From assembly GCA_036506495.1 (NCBI GenBank), contig DASXRQ010000030.1, positions 1 to 23,414 of the forward strand: DNA of 23,414 nucleotides, read 5' to 3'. Source of the stretch: DASXRC01 sp036506495. GTDB lineage: Bacteria > Actinomycetota > Actinomycetes > Mycobacteriales > Micromonosporaceae. Made by a program: the position numbers and the translations under genes. The notes beneath the pieces are model-generated. The model did not search any database. It had not been told where the DNA came from and worked only from the letters and a program-made list of their open reading frames with translations. This document shows, in pieces, positions 14,041-21,422 of this stretch. Position 1 is the first letter of the stretch; the number at the start of each line of letters is the position of its first letter.

Positions 14041-16095
14041 GTGACAACACACCGACGTGCCTGGATGCTTCGTGCCGGGGTGGTCGCGGTGTTGGCCGTG
14101 GGTAGCCTGCTCTCCGTCCCGGTGACGCCTGCCCTGGCCGACGACCCGGATGTCCAGATCACGAGCCTGCCCAACGCGACCCTTGGTCCGGGCGAGCGCG
14201 TGGACCTGAAGTTCAGGGTCACGAACAAGAATCTGCCCGTGGGCCAGCAGACCAACGACTCCTTCAACATCACGGTCTCGATGCCGTTCGCCGAGCTGAC
14301 CTGCCAGGGACAGTGCAATCTCACGGACACCATCAACCGCGGTGAGTCCAAGGACTACGCGGCCACCCTCATCGCCGGCACGCTCGGCACCAACCAGACC
14401 AAGTCCGGCACCGTGCAGATCGACGCCAAGAGCGGCGGCGACCACGGCAACACGAGCCGGCAGGTCACCGTGCGCGGCCCGGAGCAGGCGCCGACGGTCA
14501 AGGAGATCAACGGGAAGGTCACCGACTCGGCGACCGGCGCCGGCCTGCGAGACGTCCTCGTAGGCATTCAGGACAGCCAGAACCACACCTACCTGACCAC
14601 GACCAACCGGGACGGACGCTTCTCGTTCGTCTCCTCGTCCACCAAGCCGATCGTGCCCGGCGAAATCCTCATCACCGCGCAGAAGGACAACTTCAAGGTC
14701 ACCCCCAAGCGGCTCAACGCCAACGCGGGCCAGACGGTCAGCACTACGCTCGCGATGATTTCGACGAAGCCGCCGGAGCCGACCGCCACCGCGGAGGCGA
14801 CCCAGTCGGCCCTGCCGTCCGACGAGCCGAGCGACACGGCCCTGGCGACCGACGGTGAGAGCCTGAACGCCGCGGCGGCCGACACCGGTGGCTCCGGCGG
14901 CGGTGGGCTTTCGTGGGTGCTCATCGTCCTAGGCGGCCTGCTCGTCGCGATCGGCGTCGGCGCGATCGTGCTGCTCCTCGTGCGGCGCAAGGAGGACGAC
15001 GGCGACGAAGAGGGCGACTTCACCGTCCAGCCGCGCGGTCCGGTCCCGACTCCGGCCAGCCGCGGCATGTACCACCCCGCCGCGGATCCGACCCGCGTCG
15101 CGAGCCGGGCGGGCGCCGGGCCGACGATGGTGGCCCGGCCGCCCATGGCCGACGCACCGACGATGCTGCACCAGCCGGCGCCCGATCCGTACGCGGATCC
15201 ATATGGCGCGCCGCCGCGAGGCGCGCAGTCTCCCGTGCCGCCGATGACACCGCCGGGAACGTACGGCGCGGCGCGGCCCGGGTGGGCCGATGCCGGCCAG
15301 CCGACCTCGGCGCAGCCGCCGTACGGCACACCCGGTGGCTACGGCAGCCCGTCCGCTCAGGACGGGAGCTATGGCGCGCCCGCGGGTGGGTACGGCACGG
15401 CCGCGGGCGGCTATGGCGCGCCCGCGGGTGGGTACGGCAGTCCGTCGGCGCCCGCCGGGTCATACGGCGCGCCTGCGGGTGGCTACGGCGGGCACGGCAG
15501 CCCGGCGGCTCCCGCGGGCGGGTATGGCAGCCCAGCGGCTCCCGCCGGCGGGTATGGCAGCCCCGCGGCACGGCCCGCGGACGAGGGCTACGCCGGCCGC
15601 GACTACTCCGCCCCGACGAACCCGGGGTATGGCGGCGGGCGCGACTACGCGGCGCCCACGAGCCAGGAGTACGGCGCGAGCGGCTCCGGCTATTCCGGCG
15701 GGGGGTACGCCGAGTCGGGCGGCCCATACGACGCCGGCCCGGAGTACGGGCGGCCGGCTCAGCCGTACGAGTCCGGTGGGTACCAGCCGCCGACCGGTGG
15801 CGGGTACCCACCGCCGACCGACCCCACCGGCCGATATGACCAGAGTGGGTACGGCCAGTCCGACGGCGGTTACGACCAGGGCGGTTACGACCCGGGCGGT
15901 TACGACCAGGGCGGCGGTGGCTACGACGCCCGCTCCGGCTACGACCGCGTGCCCGAGCAGCGCGGCGGGTACGAGTCGCGCGGCTACGACGCGGACGGAT
16001 ACCGCGACGAGGCCGGTGGAGCCCATTCGCGCCACGCCGCGGAACCGCAGCCGACCCGCGCCGAGCGCCGCTCGCTGGACTGGCTCGACGACTGA
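14041..16095 (+). CDS. Single-pass membrane protein: secreted Ig-like domains, long Gly/Tyr-rich cytoplasmic tail
   Basis: The GTG at 14041 follows GGAAGG and gives 684 residues. A signal peptide ends at P-A-L-A (about residue 33). Residues 34-150 resemble a CARDB-type beta-sandwich (LGPGERVDLKFRVTNKN), and about 153-245 a carboxypeptidase-regulatory-like domain (GKVTDSATGAGLRDVLVGI, TNRDGRFSFV). A Ser/Thr/Pro-rich stalk leads to one membrane helix at about 291-314, followed by RRKEDDGDEEGD, which places the rest inside the cell. The 370-residue tail is low complexity, with GGYG[S/A]P, GGYDQ and Tyr-rich repeats, and ends in RAERRSLDWLDD. The tail is likely disordered and could self-associate. 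Function unknown; an envelope or divisome-associated scaffold is a guess. It is transcribed divergently from the SCP-like gene. Confidence 0.88.
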   Translation: MTTHRRAWMLRAGVVAVLAVGSLLSVPVTPALADDPDVQITSLPNATLGPGERVDLKFRVTNKNLPVGQQTNDSFNITVSMPFAELTCQGQCNLTDTINRGESKDYAATLIAGTLGTNQTKSGTVQIDAKSGGDHGNTSRQVTVRGPEQAPTVKEINGKVTDSATGAGLRDVLVGIQDSQNHTYLTTTNRDGRFSFVSSSTKPIVPGEILITAQKDNFKVTPKRLNANAGQTVSTTLAMISTKPPEPTATAEATQSALPSDEPSDTALATDGESLNAAAADTGGSGGGGLSWVLIVLGGLLVAIGVGAIVLLLVRRKEDDGDEEGDFTVQPRGPVPTPASRGMYHPAADPTRVASRAGAGPTMVARPPMADAPTMLHQPAPDPYADPYGAPPRGAQSPVPPMTPPGTYGAARPGWADAGQPTSAQPPYGTPGGYGSPSAQDGSYGAPAGGYGTAAGGYGAPAGGYGSPSAPAGSYGAPAGGYGGHGSPAAPAGGYGSPAAPAGGYGSPAARPADEGYAGRDYSAPTNPGYGGGRDYAAPTSQEYGASGSGYSGGGYAESGGPYDAGPEYGRPAQPYESGGYQPPTGGGYPPPTDPTGRYDQSGYGQSDGGYDQGGYDPGGYDQGGGGYDARSGYDRVPEQRGGYESRGYDADGYRDEAGGAHSRHAAEPQPTRAERRSLDWLDD
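15334..15570 (+). repeat. Degenerate GGYG-coding tandem repeats
   Basis: Within the tail of the membrane protein a unit encoding about ten residues of GGYGSPAAPA type repeats. Two nearly identical 30-base units lie at 15496-15525 and 15526-15555 with a partial third after them; earlier copies (GAPAGGYG) are more diverged. A second cluster encoding GGYDQ-type repeats lies near 15868-15930. Confidence 0.8.
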
Positions 16096-16104
16096 CCCGC
16101 TGGC

Positions 16105-16872
16105 CTACCCCGCCGCGGAGAAGACGCCACCGCGCAGCACCGGCACGACGGTGGAGACGCCGACCTGGGTGGCGATCGCGACATCCTCGGCGTACCCCGT
16201 CGTGATCAGCTCGAGGCCGCTGACGCAGCCGCGTACCGCGGCGGGCACGTCGGGAAGGCTTCCGTACGCGGCGAGAGCGACGGCTGCCTCCACCGAGAGA
16301 CCACTATCCACGGTGGACAGCCCGTCGAGAACCGACGCCGCGCCGAGCAGGTCCTCCACGGACGGCCGCAACGTCTGATCCGGCCACCGCTCGCCGGCCG
16401 CGACGACGCCGATGGGTGCCCCCATTCCGCCGTACCCCTGCTCGCGCAGCCATCGTGCGACGGCGACAGCGTTACGCAGGCAACCCGCCACGACCTTGAG
16501 CCCGGTCGCGCTCGCGGCCGCGCAGATGGCCGAGCCGTTCGGCGATGGCAGCACGAGGTCGGGCACCGCGGGCGCTGCGGTCAGCGTGGCGGGCGACAGT
16601 GACCAGGGTCGATGCGAGGTGACCGCCCGGCGACCGACCGCCGCGACCGCGCCGATCCGATCCGCGTACGCCTCGGCCTGTTCGCCCCACGGGAACGGGT
16701 GCACGCGCATGCCCCGGCCGACCGCGACCTCCACGGCGGTCGTGAACGACAGGACGTCGACAACCACCAGGACGGCACATACCTTGCTCAGCTCGGCGGC
16801 GCCGGTCAGACCCCAGTCGAACCGGACGCCGCTGCCGGGCTGGGCGAAGACCGCCTCCGCCGCGCGGGCCAC
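16105..16872 (-). CDS. ComB-like 2-phosphosulfolactate phosphatase family protein
   Basis: The 255-residue protein has the ComB pattern: VVVDVLSFTTAVEVAVGRG near the N-terminus, a central SPNGSAICAAA loop, VVAGCLRNAVAVARWL, and VVAAGERWPDQTLRPSVEDLLGA, with the Glu/Asp residues of the last forming the likely magnesium site. ComB removes phosphate from phosphosulfolactate in archaeal coenzyme M synthesis; actinobacteria do not make coenzyme M, so the substrate here is probably a different phosphorylated hydroxy acid. The GTG at 16872 begins three bases after the purL stop, so it is almost certainly co-transcribed with purSQL. That link to purines is conserved in some actinobacteria, by my recollection, but unexplained. 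Confidence 0.82.
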   Translation of the reverse strand: MARAAEAVFAQPGSGVRFDWGLTGAAELSKVCAVLVVVDVLSFTTAVEVAVGRGMRVHPFPWGEQAEAYADRIGAVAAVGRRAVTSHRPWSLSPATLTAAPAVPDLVLPSPNGSAICAAASATGLKVVAGCLRNAVAVARWLREQGYGGMGAPIGVVAAGERWPDQTLRPSVEDLLGAASVLDGLSTVDSGLSVEAAVALAAYGSLPDVPAAVRGCVSGLELITTGYAEDVAIATQVGVSTVVPVLRGGVFSAAG

Positions 16873-16875
16873 CCG

Positions 16876-19311
16876 CTACTCGGCCTCCGGCGCGGCCTCG
16901 GGGTCGGCCGCCGTCTCCGTCTCCGGCGCGGCCTCGGCCGCCGTCTCCGGCGCCGCCTCGTCCGCCGCCTCCAGTGCGGTCTCGGAGGCCTCGTCTGCCG
17001 TCTCCAGTGCGGCCCCGGAGGCTTCGGCGCCGAACAGGCGCGGAAGCGTGCCCGACCACGCCTCGCGCAGCTCGTCGAGCGGGATCGTGAACTGCCCGCG
17101 GATCTCCAACTCTCCGCCGTGCGCGTCCACGACGCCGATCCCGGTCCACGGCAGTCCCCGCTCGGTGCAGATCGCGGTGAAGGCCTTCTCGTGTCCGCGC
17201 GGCACCGCCACGATGGCGCGCCCGGCGGACTCCGAGAACAGGTAGAGGAACGGCATCGAGCCGGCCGTAAACTCGTCCGGCAGGGCAACCCGGGCGCCCA
17301 GTCCGCGACGCATGCACGACTCGATCAGCGCCTGCACCAGACCGCCATCGGATAGGTCGTGCGCCGAGCTCACGTGCCCCTTCGCGGCCGCGTCGGCGAT
17401 CACCTCGCCGAGCAGGCGCTCGCGGGCCAGGTCCACCTGCGGCGGTACGCCACCGAGGTGCCCATGCACCTCCCAGGCCCATTCCGAACCCGACAGCTCG
17501 GCGTGTGTCTCGCCGAGCAGGATGATCACGTCACCGTCCTGGTCGAAGCCCATCGGTACGCGCTGCGAGACGTCGTCAAGCACGCCGAGCACACCCACCA
17601 CCGGCGTCGGGTGGATCGCCGCCGCGCCGGTCTGGTTGTAGAAACTGACGTTGCCGCCGGTCACCGGGATGTTCAGCTCGGCGCATCCCTCCGCCAGCCC
17701 GCGTACCGCCTCGGCGAACTGCCACATCACCGCCGGGTCCTCCGGCGAGCCGAAGTTGAGGCAGTCGGTGACCGCGACCGGCCGCGCGCCCGTCACCGCC
17801 ACGTTGCGGTACGCCTCGGCCAGCGCGAGTCGCGCCCCGACGTACGGGTCGAGGCGCGCGTAGCGGCCGTTGCCGTCGACCGACAGCGCCACGCCCAGCC
17901 CGCCCCGCTCGTCGATGCGGATGACGCCGGCGTCCTGGGGCTGGGCCAGCACGGTATTGCCGAGCACGTACCGGTCGTACTGTTCGGTCACCCATGTCTT
18001 GTCGCACAGGTTCGGCGACGCGGCCATCCGCAGCACGGTCTCCCGTAGCGCGTCGGGGTCCGCCGGCCGTGGGAGCGTCTCCGCGCGGTCCGCCTGCAGC
18101 AGGATCAGGTCGGCCGGCTCGCGCATCGGCCGGGCGTACACCGGTCCATCGTCCACAAGGGATCCCGGTGGCGCGTCGACGACCATCTCGTCGCGCCACG
18201 TGACGGCGAGTCGGCCCGGCTCGTCCGGCGCGGTGGGCGCGGTGACCTCGCCGATCGCGGTGGCGAGCACGCCCCACTTGTCGGCGGTCTTCAGCACGGC
18301 GTCGAGCTTGTCGGGCTCGACGACCAGGAGCATCCGCTCCTGCGACTCGCTCGCGAGAATCTCGTGCGGCTCCATCGACGGCTCACGCAGGGGTACCCGC
18401 TCCAGCCACACCCGCATGCCCGTCCCGGCTGCCGCGGCCGTCTCGGTCAGCGCGCAGGTCAGCCCGGCGCCACCCAGGTCCTGGACGCCGACGACCAGCC
18501 GCGCCTCGAACAGCTCCAAACAGGCCTCGATGAGCAGCTTCTCGGTGAACGGGTCGCCGACCTGGACGGACGGGCGGCGCTGGTCGGCCTCGTCGTCGAA
18601 CGTCGCCGAAGCGAGCACCGAGACCCCGCCGATCCCGTCCCGGCCGGTCTTGGCGCCCATGAGCACGACGACGTTGCCCGCGCCCGAGGCTGCTTTGCTC
18701 TGCAGCCGGTCGACCGGCAGGACGCCCAGGCAGAGCGCGTTCACCAGTGGGTTGCCCTGGTAGGACGGGTCGAACACGACCTCGCCGCCGACGTTAGGCA
18801 GGCCGAGGCAGTTGCCGTAGCCGCCGATGCCGGCGACGACGCCGGGTAGCACCCGGGCGGTGTCGGGGTGGCCGGCCGCGCCGAAGCGGAGCGAATCCAT
18901 CACTGCCACCGGGCGGGCACCCATCGCGAGGATGTCGCGAACGATGCCGCCGACGCCGGTGGCCGCGCCCTGGTACGGCTCCACGAAGCTGGGGTGGTTG
19001 TGCGACTCCACCTTGAAGGTCACCGCGACGGTGTCGGAGACCCTTACCACGCCCGCGTTGGCGCCCATGCCGGCGAGCAGCCGGTCGGAGCGTGGCGCCT
19101 TGTCGGCGAACTGCCGCAGGTGCACCTTGCTCGACTTGTACGAGCAGTGTTCGCTCCACATGATCGAGTACATCGCCAGCTCGGACTGTGTCGGCCGGCG
19201 GTCGAGGATCTGCCGGATCCGCTCGTATTCGTCCTCGCTCAGCCCCAACTCCAGGTAGGGCTGCAGTTCGTTTGGAGTGGCCGCCGCGTGCCCGACGGTG
19301 TCGACGCTCAC
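16876..19311 (-). CDS. purL: Phosphoribosylformylglycinamidine synthase subunit PurL
   Basis: PurL is the synthetase subunit of the three-part FGAM synthase (with PurS and PurQ); it uses ATP to convert FGAR with ammonia delivered from PurQ. Marks are MYSIMWSEHCSYKSSK (His55 in the active site), FKVESHNHPSFVEPYQGAATG, DLGGAGLTCALTE, a second-half GNGRYARLDPYVGA, GGNVSFYNQTG and HDLSDGGL. The 811-residue length exceeds the usual 740-760. The excess is a 51-residue Ala/Glu/Thr tail from about residue 761, coded by imperfect repeats at 16880-17035. The GTG at 19311 overlaps the purQ stop as GTGA, indicating translational coupling. Confidence 0.97.
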   Translation of the reverse strand: MSVDTVGHAAATPNELQPYLELGLSEDEYERIRQILDRRPTQSELAMYSIMWSEHCSYKSSKVHLRQFADKAPRSDRLLAGMGANAGVVRVSDTVAVTFKVESHNHPSFVEPYQGAATGVGGIVRDILAMGARPVAVMDSLRFGAAGHPDTARVLPGVVAGIGGYGNCLGLPNVGGEVVFDPSYQGNPLVNALCLGVLPVDRLQSKAASGAGNVVVLMGAKTGRDGIGGVSVLASATFDDEADQRRPSVQVGDPFTEKLLIEACLELFEARLVVGVQDLGGAGLTCALTETAAAAGTGMRVWLERVPLREPSMEPHEILASESQERMLLVVEPDKLDAVLKTADKWGVLATAIGEVTAPTAPDEPGRLAVTWRDEMVVDAPPGSLVDDGPVYARPMREPADLILLQADRAETLPRPADPDALRETVLRMAASPNLCDKTWVTEQYDRYVLGNTVLAQPQDAGVIRIDERGGLGVALSVDGNGRYARLDPYVGARLALAEAYRNVAVTGARPVAVTDCLNFGSPEDPAVMWQFAEAVRGLAEGCAELNIPVTGGNVSFYNQTGAAAIHPTPVVGVLGVLDDVSQRVPMGFDQDGDVIILLGETHAELSGSEWAWEVHGHLGGVPPQVDLARERLLGEVIADAAAKGHVSSAHDLSDGGLVQALIESCMRRGLGARVALPDEFTAGSMPFLYLFSESAGRAIVAVPRGHEKAFTAICTERGLPWTGIGVVDAHGGELEIRGQFTIPLDELREAWSGTLPRLFGAEASGAALETADEASETALEAADEAAPETAAEAAPETETAADPEAAPEAE
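16880..17035 (-). repeat. Imperfect coding repeats at the 3' end of purL
   Basis: The plus strand shows repeated blocks such as CGGCGCGGCCTCGG (near 16889 and 16924) and CTCCAGTGCGG (near 16969 and 17002). They encode ETA[D/L]EA-type residues, giving an acidic low-complexity tail. The pattern suggests expansion by slippage or unequal recombination. Confidence 0.65.
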
Positions 19312-19991
19312 TTCTGCGTACCTACCAGGTGCTTGAGGATCGACGCGAAGAACCCGAGCCCGTCGAGCGACGGCCCGGTCAGCGTCTCGACCGCGTGTTC
19401 GGGGTGCGGCATGATCCCGACGACGGTGCCGCCCTCGTTGGCGACCGCCGCGATGTCACGTAACGACCCGTTGGGGTTTCCGCCGGCGTACCGGGCCACG
19501 ATCCGGCCCTCCGCCGTGAGCTCGTCGAGCGTGTGGTCGTCGGCCACGTACCGGCCCTCGCCGTTCTTCACCGGGATGATGATCTCCTGTCCCGGCTCGT
19601 ACGCGTTGGTCCAGGCCGTATCCGGGGATTCGATGCGCAACGCCTGGTCGCGGGTGCGGAAGTGCAGGTGGCCGTTGCGGGTCAGCGCACCGGGCAGCAG
19701 GTGCGCCTCACAGAGGATCTGGAAGCCGTTGCAGATGCCCAGGACGGGCAGGCCGTCCGGCACCGCCTTGGTGATGGCCTCCATCACCGGCGCGAACCGG
19801 GCGATGGCGCCACAGCGGAGGTAGTCGCCGTACGAGAAGCCGCCCGGCAGGATCACCGCGTCCACCTGCCGCAGGTCGGATTCGGCGTGCCACAGGCGTA
19901 CGACCTCGGCTCCGCCGATGCGGGCGGCGCGCGCGGCGTCGCCGTCGTCGAGCGAGCCGGGAAAGGTGACGATGCCGATCCGGGTGGTCAC
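19308..19991 (-). CDS. purQ: Phosphoribosylformylglycinamidine synthase subunit PurQ (glutaminase)
   Basis: PurQ is a class I glutamine amidotransferase that releases ammonia from glutamine for PurL. The triad is visible: Cys87 in GICNGFQILCEA, His196 and Glu198 in MPHPEHA. TFPGSLDDGDAARA and LPGGFSYGDYLRCGAIAR are typical PurQ stretches. The 227-residue length is normal. The GTG at 19991 overlaps the purS stop as GTGA, and its own stop overlaps the purL start the same way, so the three subunits are coupled in order purS-purQ-purL. Confidence 0.97.
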   Translation of the reverse strand: MTTRIGIVTFPGSLDDGDAARAARIGGAEVVRLWHAESDLRQVDAVILPGGFSYGDYLRCGAIARFAPVMEAITKAVPDGLPVLGICNGFQILCEAHLLPGALTRNGHLHFRTRDQALRIESPDTAWTNAYEPGQEIIIPVKNGEGRYVADDHTLDELTAEGRIVARYAGGNPNGSLRDIAAVANEGGTVVGIMPHPEHAVETLTGPSLDGLGFFASILKHLVGTQK

Positions 19992-20233
19992 GGACTCGAC
20001 CCTTCGAGCCGGACCGCGTACTCCTCGATCACCGGGTTGGCCAGGAGCCTGCCGGCGATCTCGTTGGCGCGGTCGAGGTCCGGCTCGCCCTCGAACTCGA
20101 TCTCGATGCGCCGGCCGATGCGGACAGAGGAGACATCAGTGACGCCGAGGCGGGGCAGCGCGTTCGCGACTGCCTGGCCCTGGGGATCAAGAATCTCCGG
20201 CTTCAGCATGACGTCGACGACGACGCGGGCCAC
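19988..20233 (-). CDS. purS: Phosphoribosylformylglycinamidine synthase subunit PurS
   Basis: PurS is the small dimeric subunit that docks PurQ onto PurL and helps channel ammonia. The 81-residue protein reads V-A-R-V-V-V-D-V-M-L-K-P-E-I-L-D-P-Q-G, then LPRLGVTDVSSVRIGRRIE and a final NPVIEEYAVRLE, all typical. The GTG at 20233 is preceded by CAGGAG at seven bases; the longer open frame has no ribosome site. A TAGGCT on the minus strand (plus 20276-20281) is a fair -10 element about 40 bases upstream, so this is probably the first gene of the purSQL-comB operon. Confidence 0.95.
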   Translation of the reverse strand: MARVVVDVMLKPEILDPQGQAVANALPRLGVTDVSSVRIGRRIEIEFEGEPDLDRANEIAGRLLANPVIEEYAVRLEGSSP

Positions 20234-20275
20234 GGGATGCTCCTGACTGTGTACGCAGTTGCGCCGAGATCGCAC

Positions 20276-20281
20276 AGCCTA
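20276..20281 (-). promoter_or_regulatory. Candidate -10 element (TAGGCT) of the purSQL operon
   Basis: TAGGCT fits the TAGRRT-like -10 box of actinobacterial vegetative promoters and would start transcription about 35 bases before the purS GTG. No convincing -35 is visible, so this remains a candidate. Confidence 0.35.
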
Positions 20282-20344
20282 CCTGTTAGTGAGGCCACTC
20301 GATCCACCGGCATCCGCTGCCTCGACACCGGCGACCGACGGCGA

Positions 20345-20953
20345 TCAGCCGTGGATCACACCGATCAGCGTGACCAACGCGAGCAGCGCGCAGACACCCG
20401 CCGCGACGTATCGCACCATCGACAGCCGGATGTACCGCAGCAGTACGCGGCCGAGCAGGACGGCCGCGCCGGAGACCACGATCAGTGCCAGCCACGAACC
20501 GATGAACACGGGCACCGCCGGGTTGCCGCCGGCCACCAGGCCCGCCGTGAGCAGCTGTGACAGGTCGCCCCACTCGGCCGTGAACAGAACGAGAAAACTC
20601 GCCCCGGCCGCCCGCCAGCCGCGCTTGTCGTCCGCGATCTTCGAGGCGTACTCCCGCTCGTGCTCGGCCTCCTCGGCGTCGGCGCGGCGCGCGCCGCGCA
20701 GCAGCAGCAGCGCACCGATCGCGAACAGCGCGGCGGCGACTAGAGCAACCGGACGCGCGGGGAGCCGGGTGAGCAAGCTGCCCGCCGCGACCGCAACGAC
20801 GCATTGAACCCCGAACGCCGCGATGACGCCGAGCCAGACCGGAACGGGGCGGTACCGGGTGGCGAGCACGAGCGTGGCCACAAACGTCTTGTCCGGCAGC
20901 TCCACCGGAGCGATCAGGATGAACGCGGTCATGCCGGCCAGCACGTAGTCCAT
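20345..20953 (-). CDS. TMEM165/GDT1 (UPF0016) family cation transporter, 202 aa
   Basis: The family exports or exchanges Mn2+ or Ca2+ across membranes; each half carries an E-x-G-D-[K/R]-[T/S] motif. Here they are E18-L-P-D-K-T23 (Gly replaced by Pro) and E127-W-G-D-L-S132, with three hydrophobic helices in each half and a charged cytoplasmic loop (about 88-112, rich in Glu, Asp, Arg). The length fits the family. The ATG at 20953 has AAGGA five bases ahead; a longer in-frame start at 20977 is less likely. It lies about 110 bases upstream of purS on the same strand. I see no yybP-ykoY-type manganese riboswitch in the short leader. Confidence 0.9.
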   Translation of the reverse strand: MDYVLAGMTAFILIAPVELPDKTFVATLVLATRYRPVPVWLGVIAAFGVQCVVAVAAGSLLTRLPARPVALVAAALFAIGALLLLRGARRADAEEAEHEREYASKIADDKRGWRAAGASFLVLFTAEWGDLSQLLTAGLVAGGNPAVPVFIGSWLALIVVSGAAVLLGRVLLRYIRLSMVRYVAAGVCALLALVTLIGVIHG

Positions 20954-21044
20954 CACGATCCTTCCCCGGCGGCCCAATTTGCACGGGCCGGGTGTCCCTC
21001 ACTATCGACATGCGATGGTCGTAATGTGTGCATACGCTCAGTTC

Positions 21045-21422
21045 GTGCTAGTTGTCACGACGGATGATCTTCCTGGGTACGTGGTGCGCGCGGTGCTCGG
21101 GGAGGTCGTGGGTTCGACGGCCCGCTCGCAGAACGCCTTCCACGAGGGAGTCAAGTCCCTGCAGGGCGGAATGAACCCGCGCGCCTCCGAGCACCTCGCG
21201 CGCTGGCGGGAGGAGGCAGTCAAGCAGATGGCCGACGCGGCGCGGGAGCGCGGCGCCAATGCGGTGATCGGCATGCGGTTCGACCACCGCATGATCAGTG
21301 ACTACTGGGGCGAGATCTGCGCGTACGGAACCGCCGTGGTGGCCGTACCCCGCCAGCCGTCCGCGGACGACGGCGAGCTCCCCGGCTGGCACGAGCGTCA
21401 GAGTATGGGCGCCGGCACGTAA
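21045..21422 (+). CDS. UPF0145 / YbjQ family protein, 125 aa
   Basis: The reading V-L-V-V-T-T-D-D-L-P-G-Y with RAVLGEVVGSTARSQN, GGMNPRASEHLARWREEAV and RGANAVIGMRFDHRM and EICAYGTAVV is the standard YbjQ/UPF0145 pattern. The fold forms pentamers and is annotated as a heavy-metal-binding domain, but its function is unknown. The start is placed at the GTG at 21045 to match the family N-terminus; there is no Shine-Dalgarno, so translation may be leaderless, and an ATG at 21015 is the alternative. It is divergent from the TMEM165-type gene, and its last 25 bases overlap the 3' end of purB on the other strand. Confidence 0.88.
   Translation: MLVVTTDDLPGYVVRAVLGEVVGSTARSQNAFHEGVKSLQGGMNPRASEHLARWREEAVKQMADAARERGANAVIGMRFDHRMISDYWGEICAYGTAVVAVPRQPSADDGELPGWHERQSMGAGT

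Noticed and set aside
15334..15930. Possible CRISPR-like or satellite array.
   Set aside because: The repeats stay in frame, lack spacers and encode the Gly/Tyr-rich tail of an intact protein.
20954..21044. Possible manganese riboswitch before the TMEM165-type gene.
   Set aside because: The divergent gap is only about 90 bases and I could not see the conserved loops of the yybP-ykoY class.
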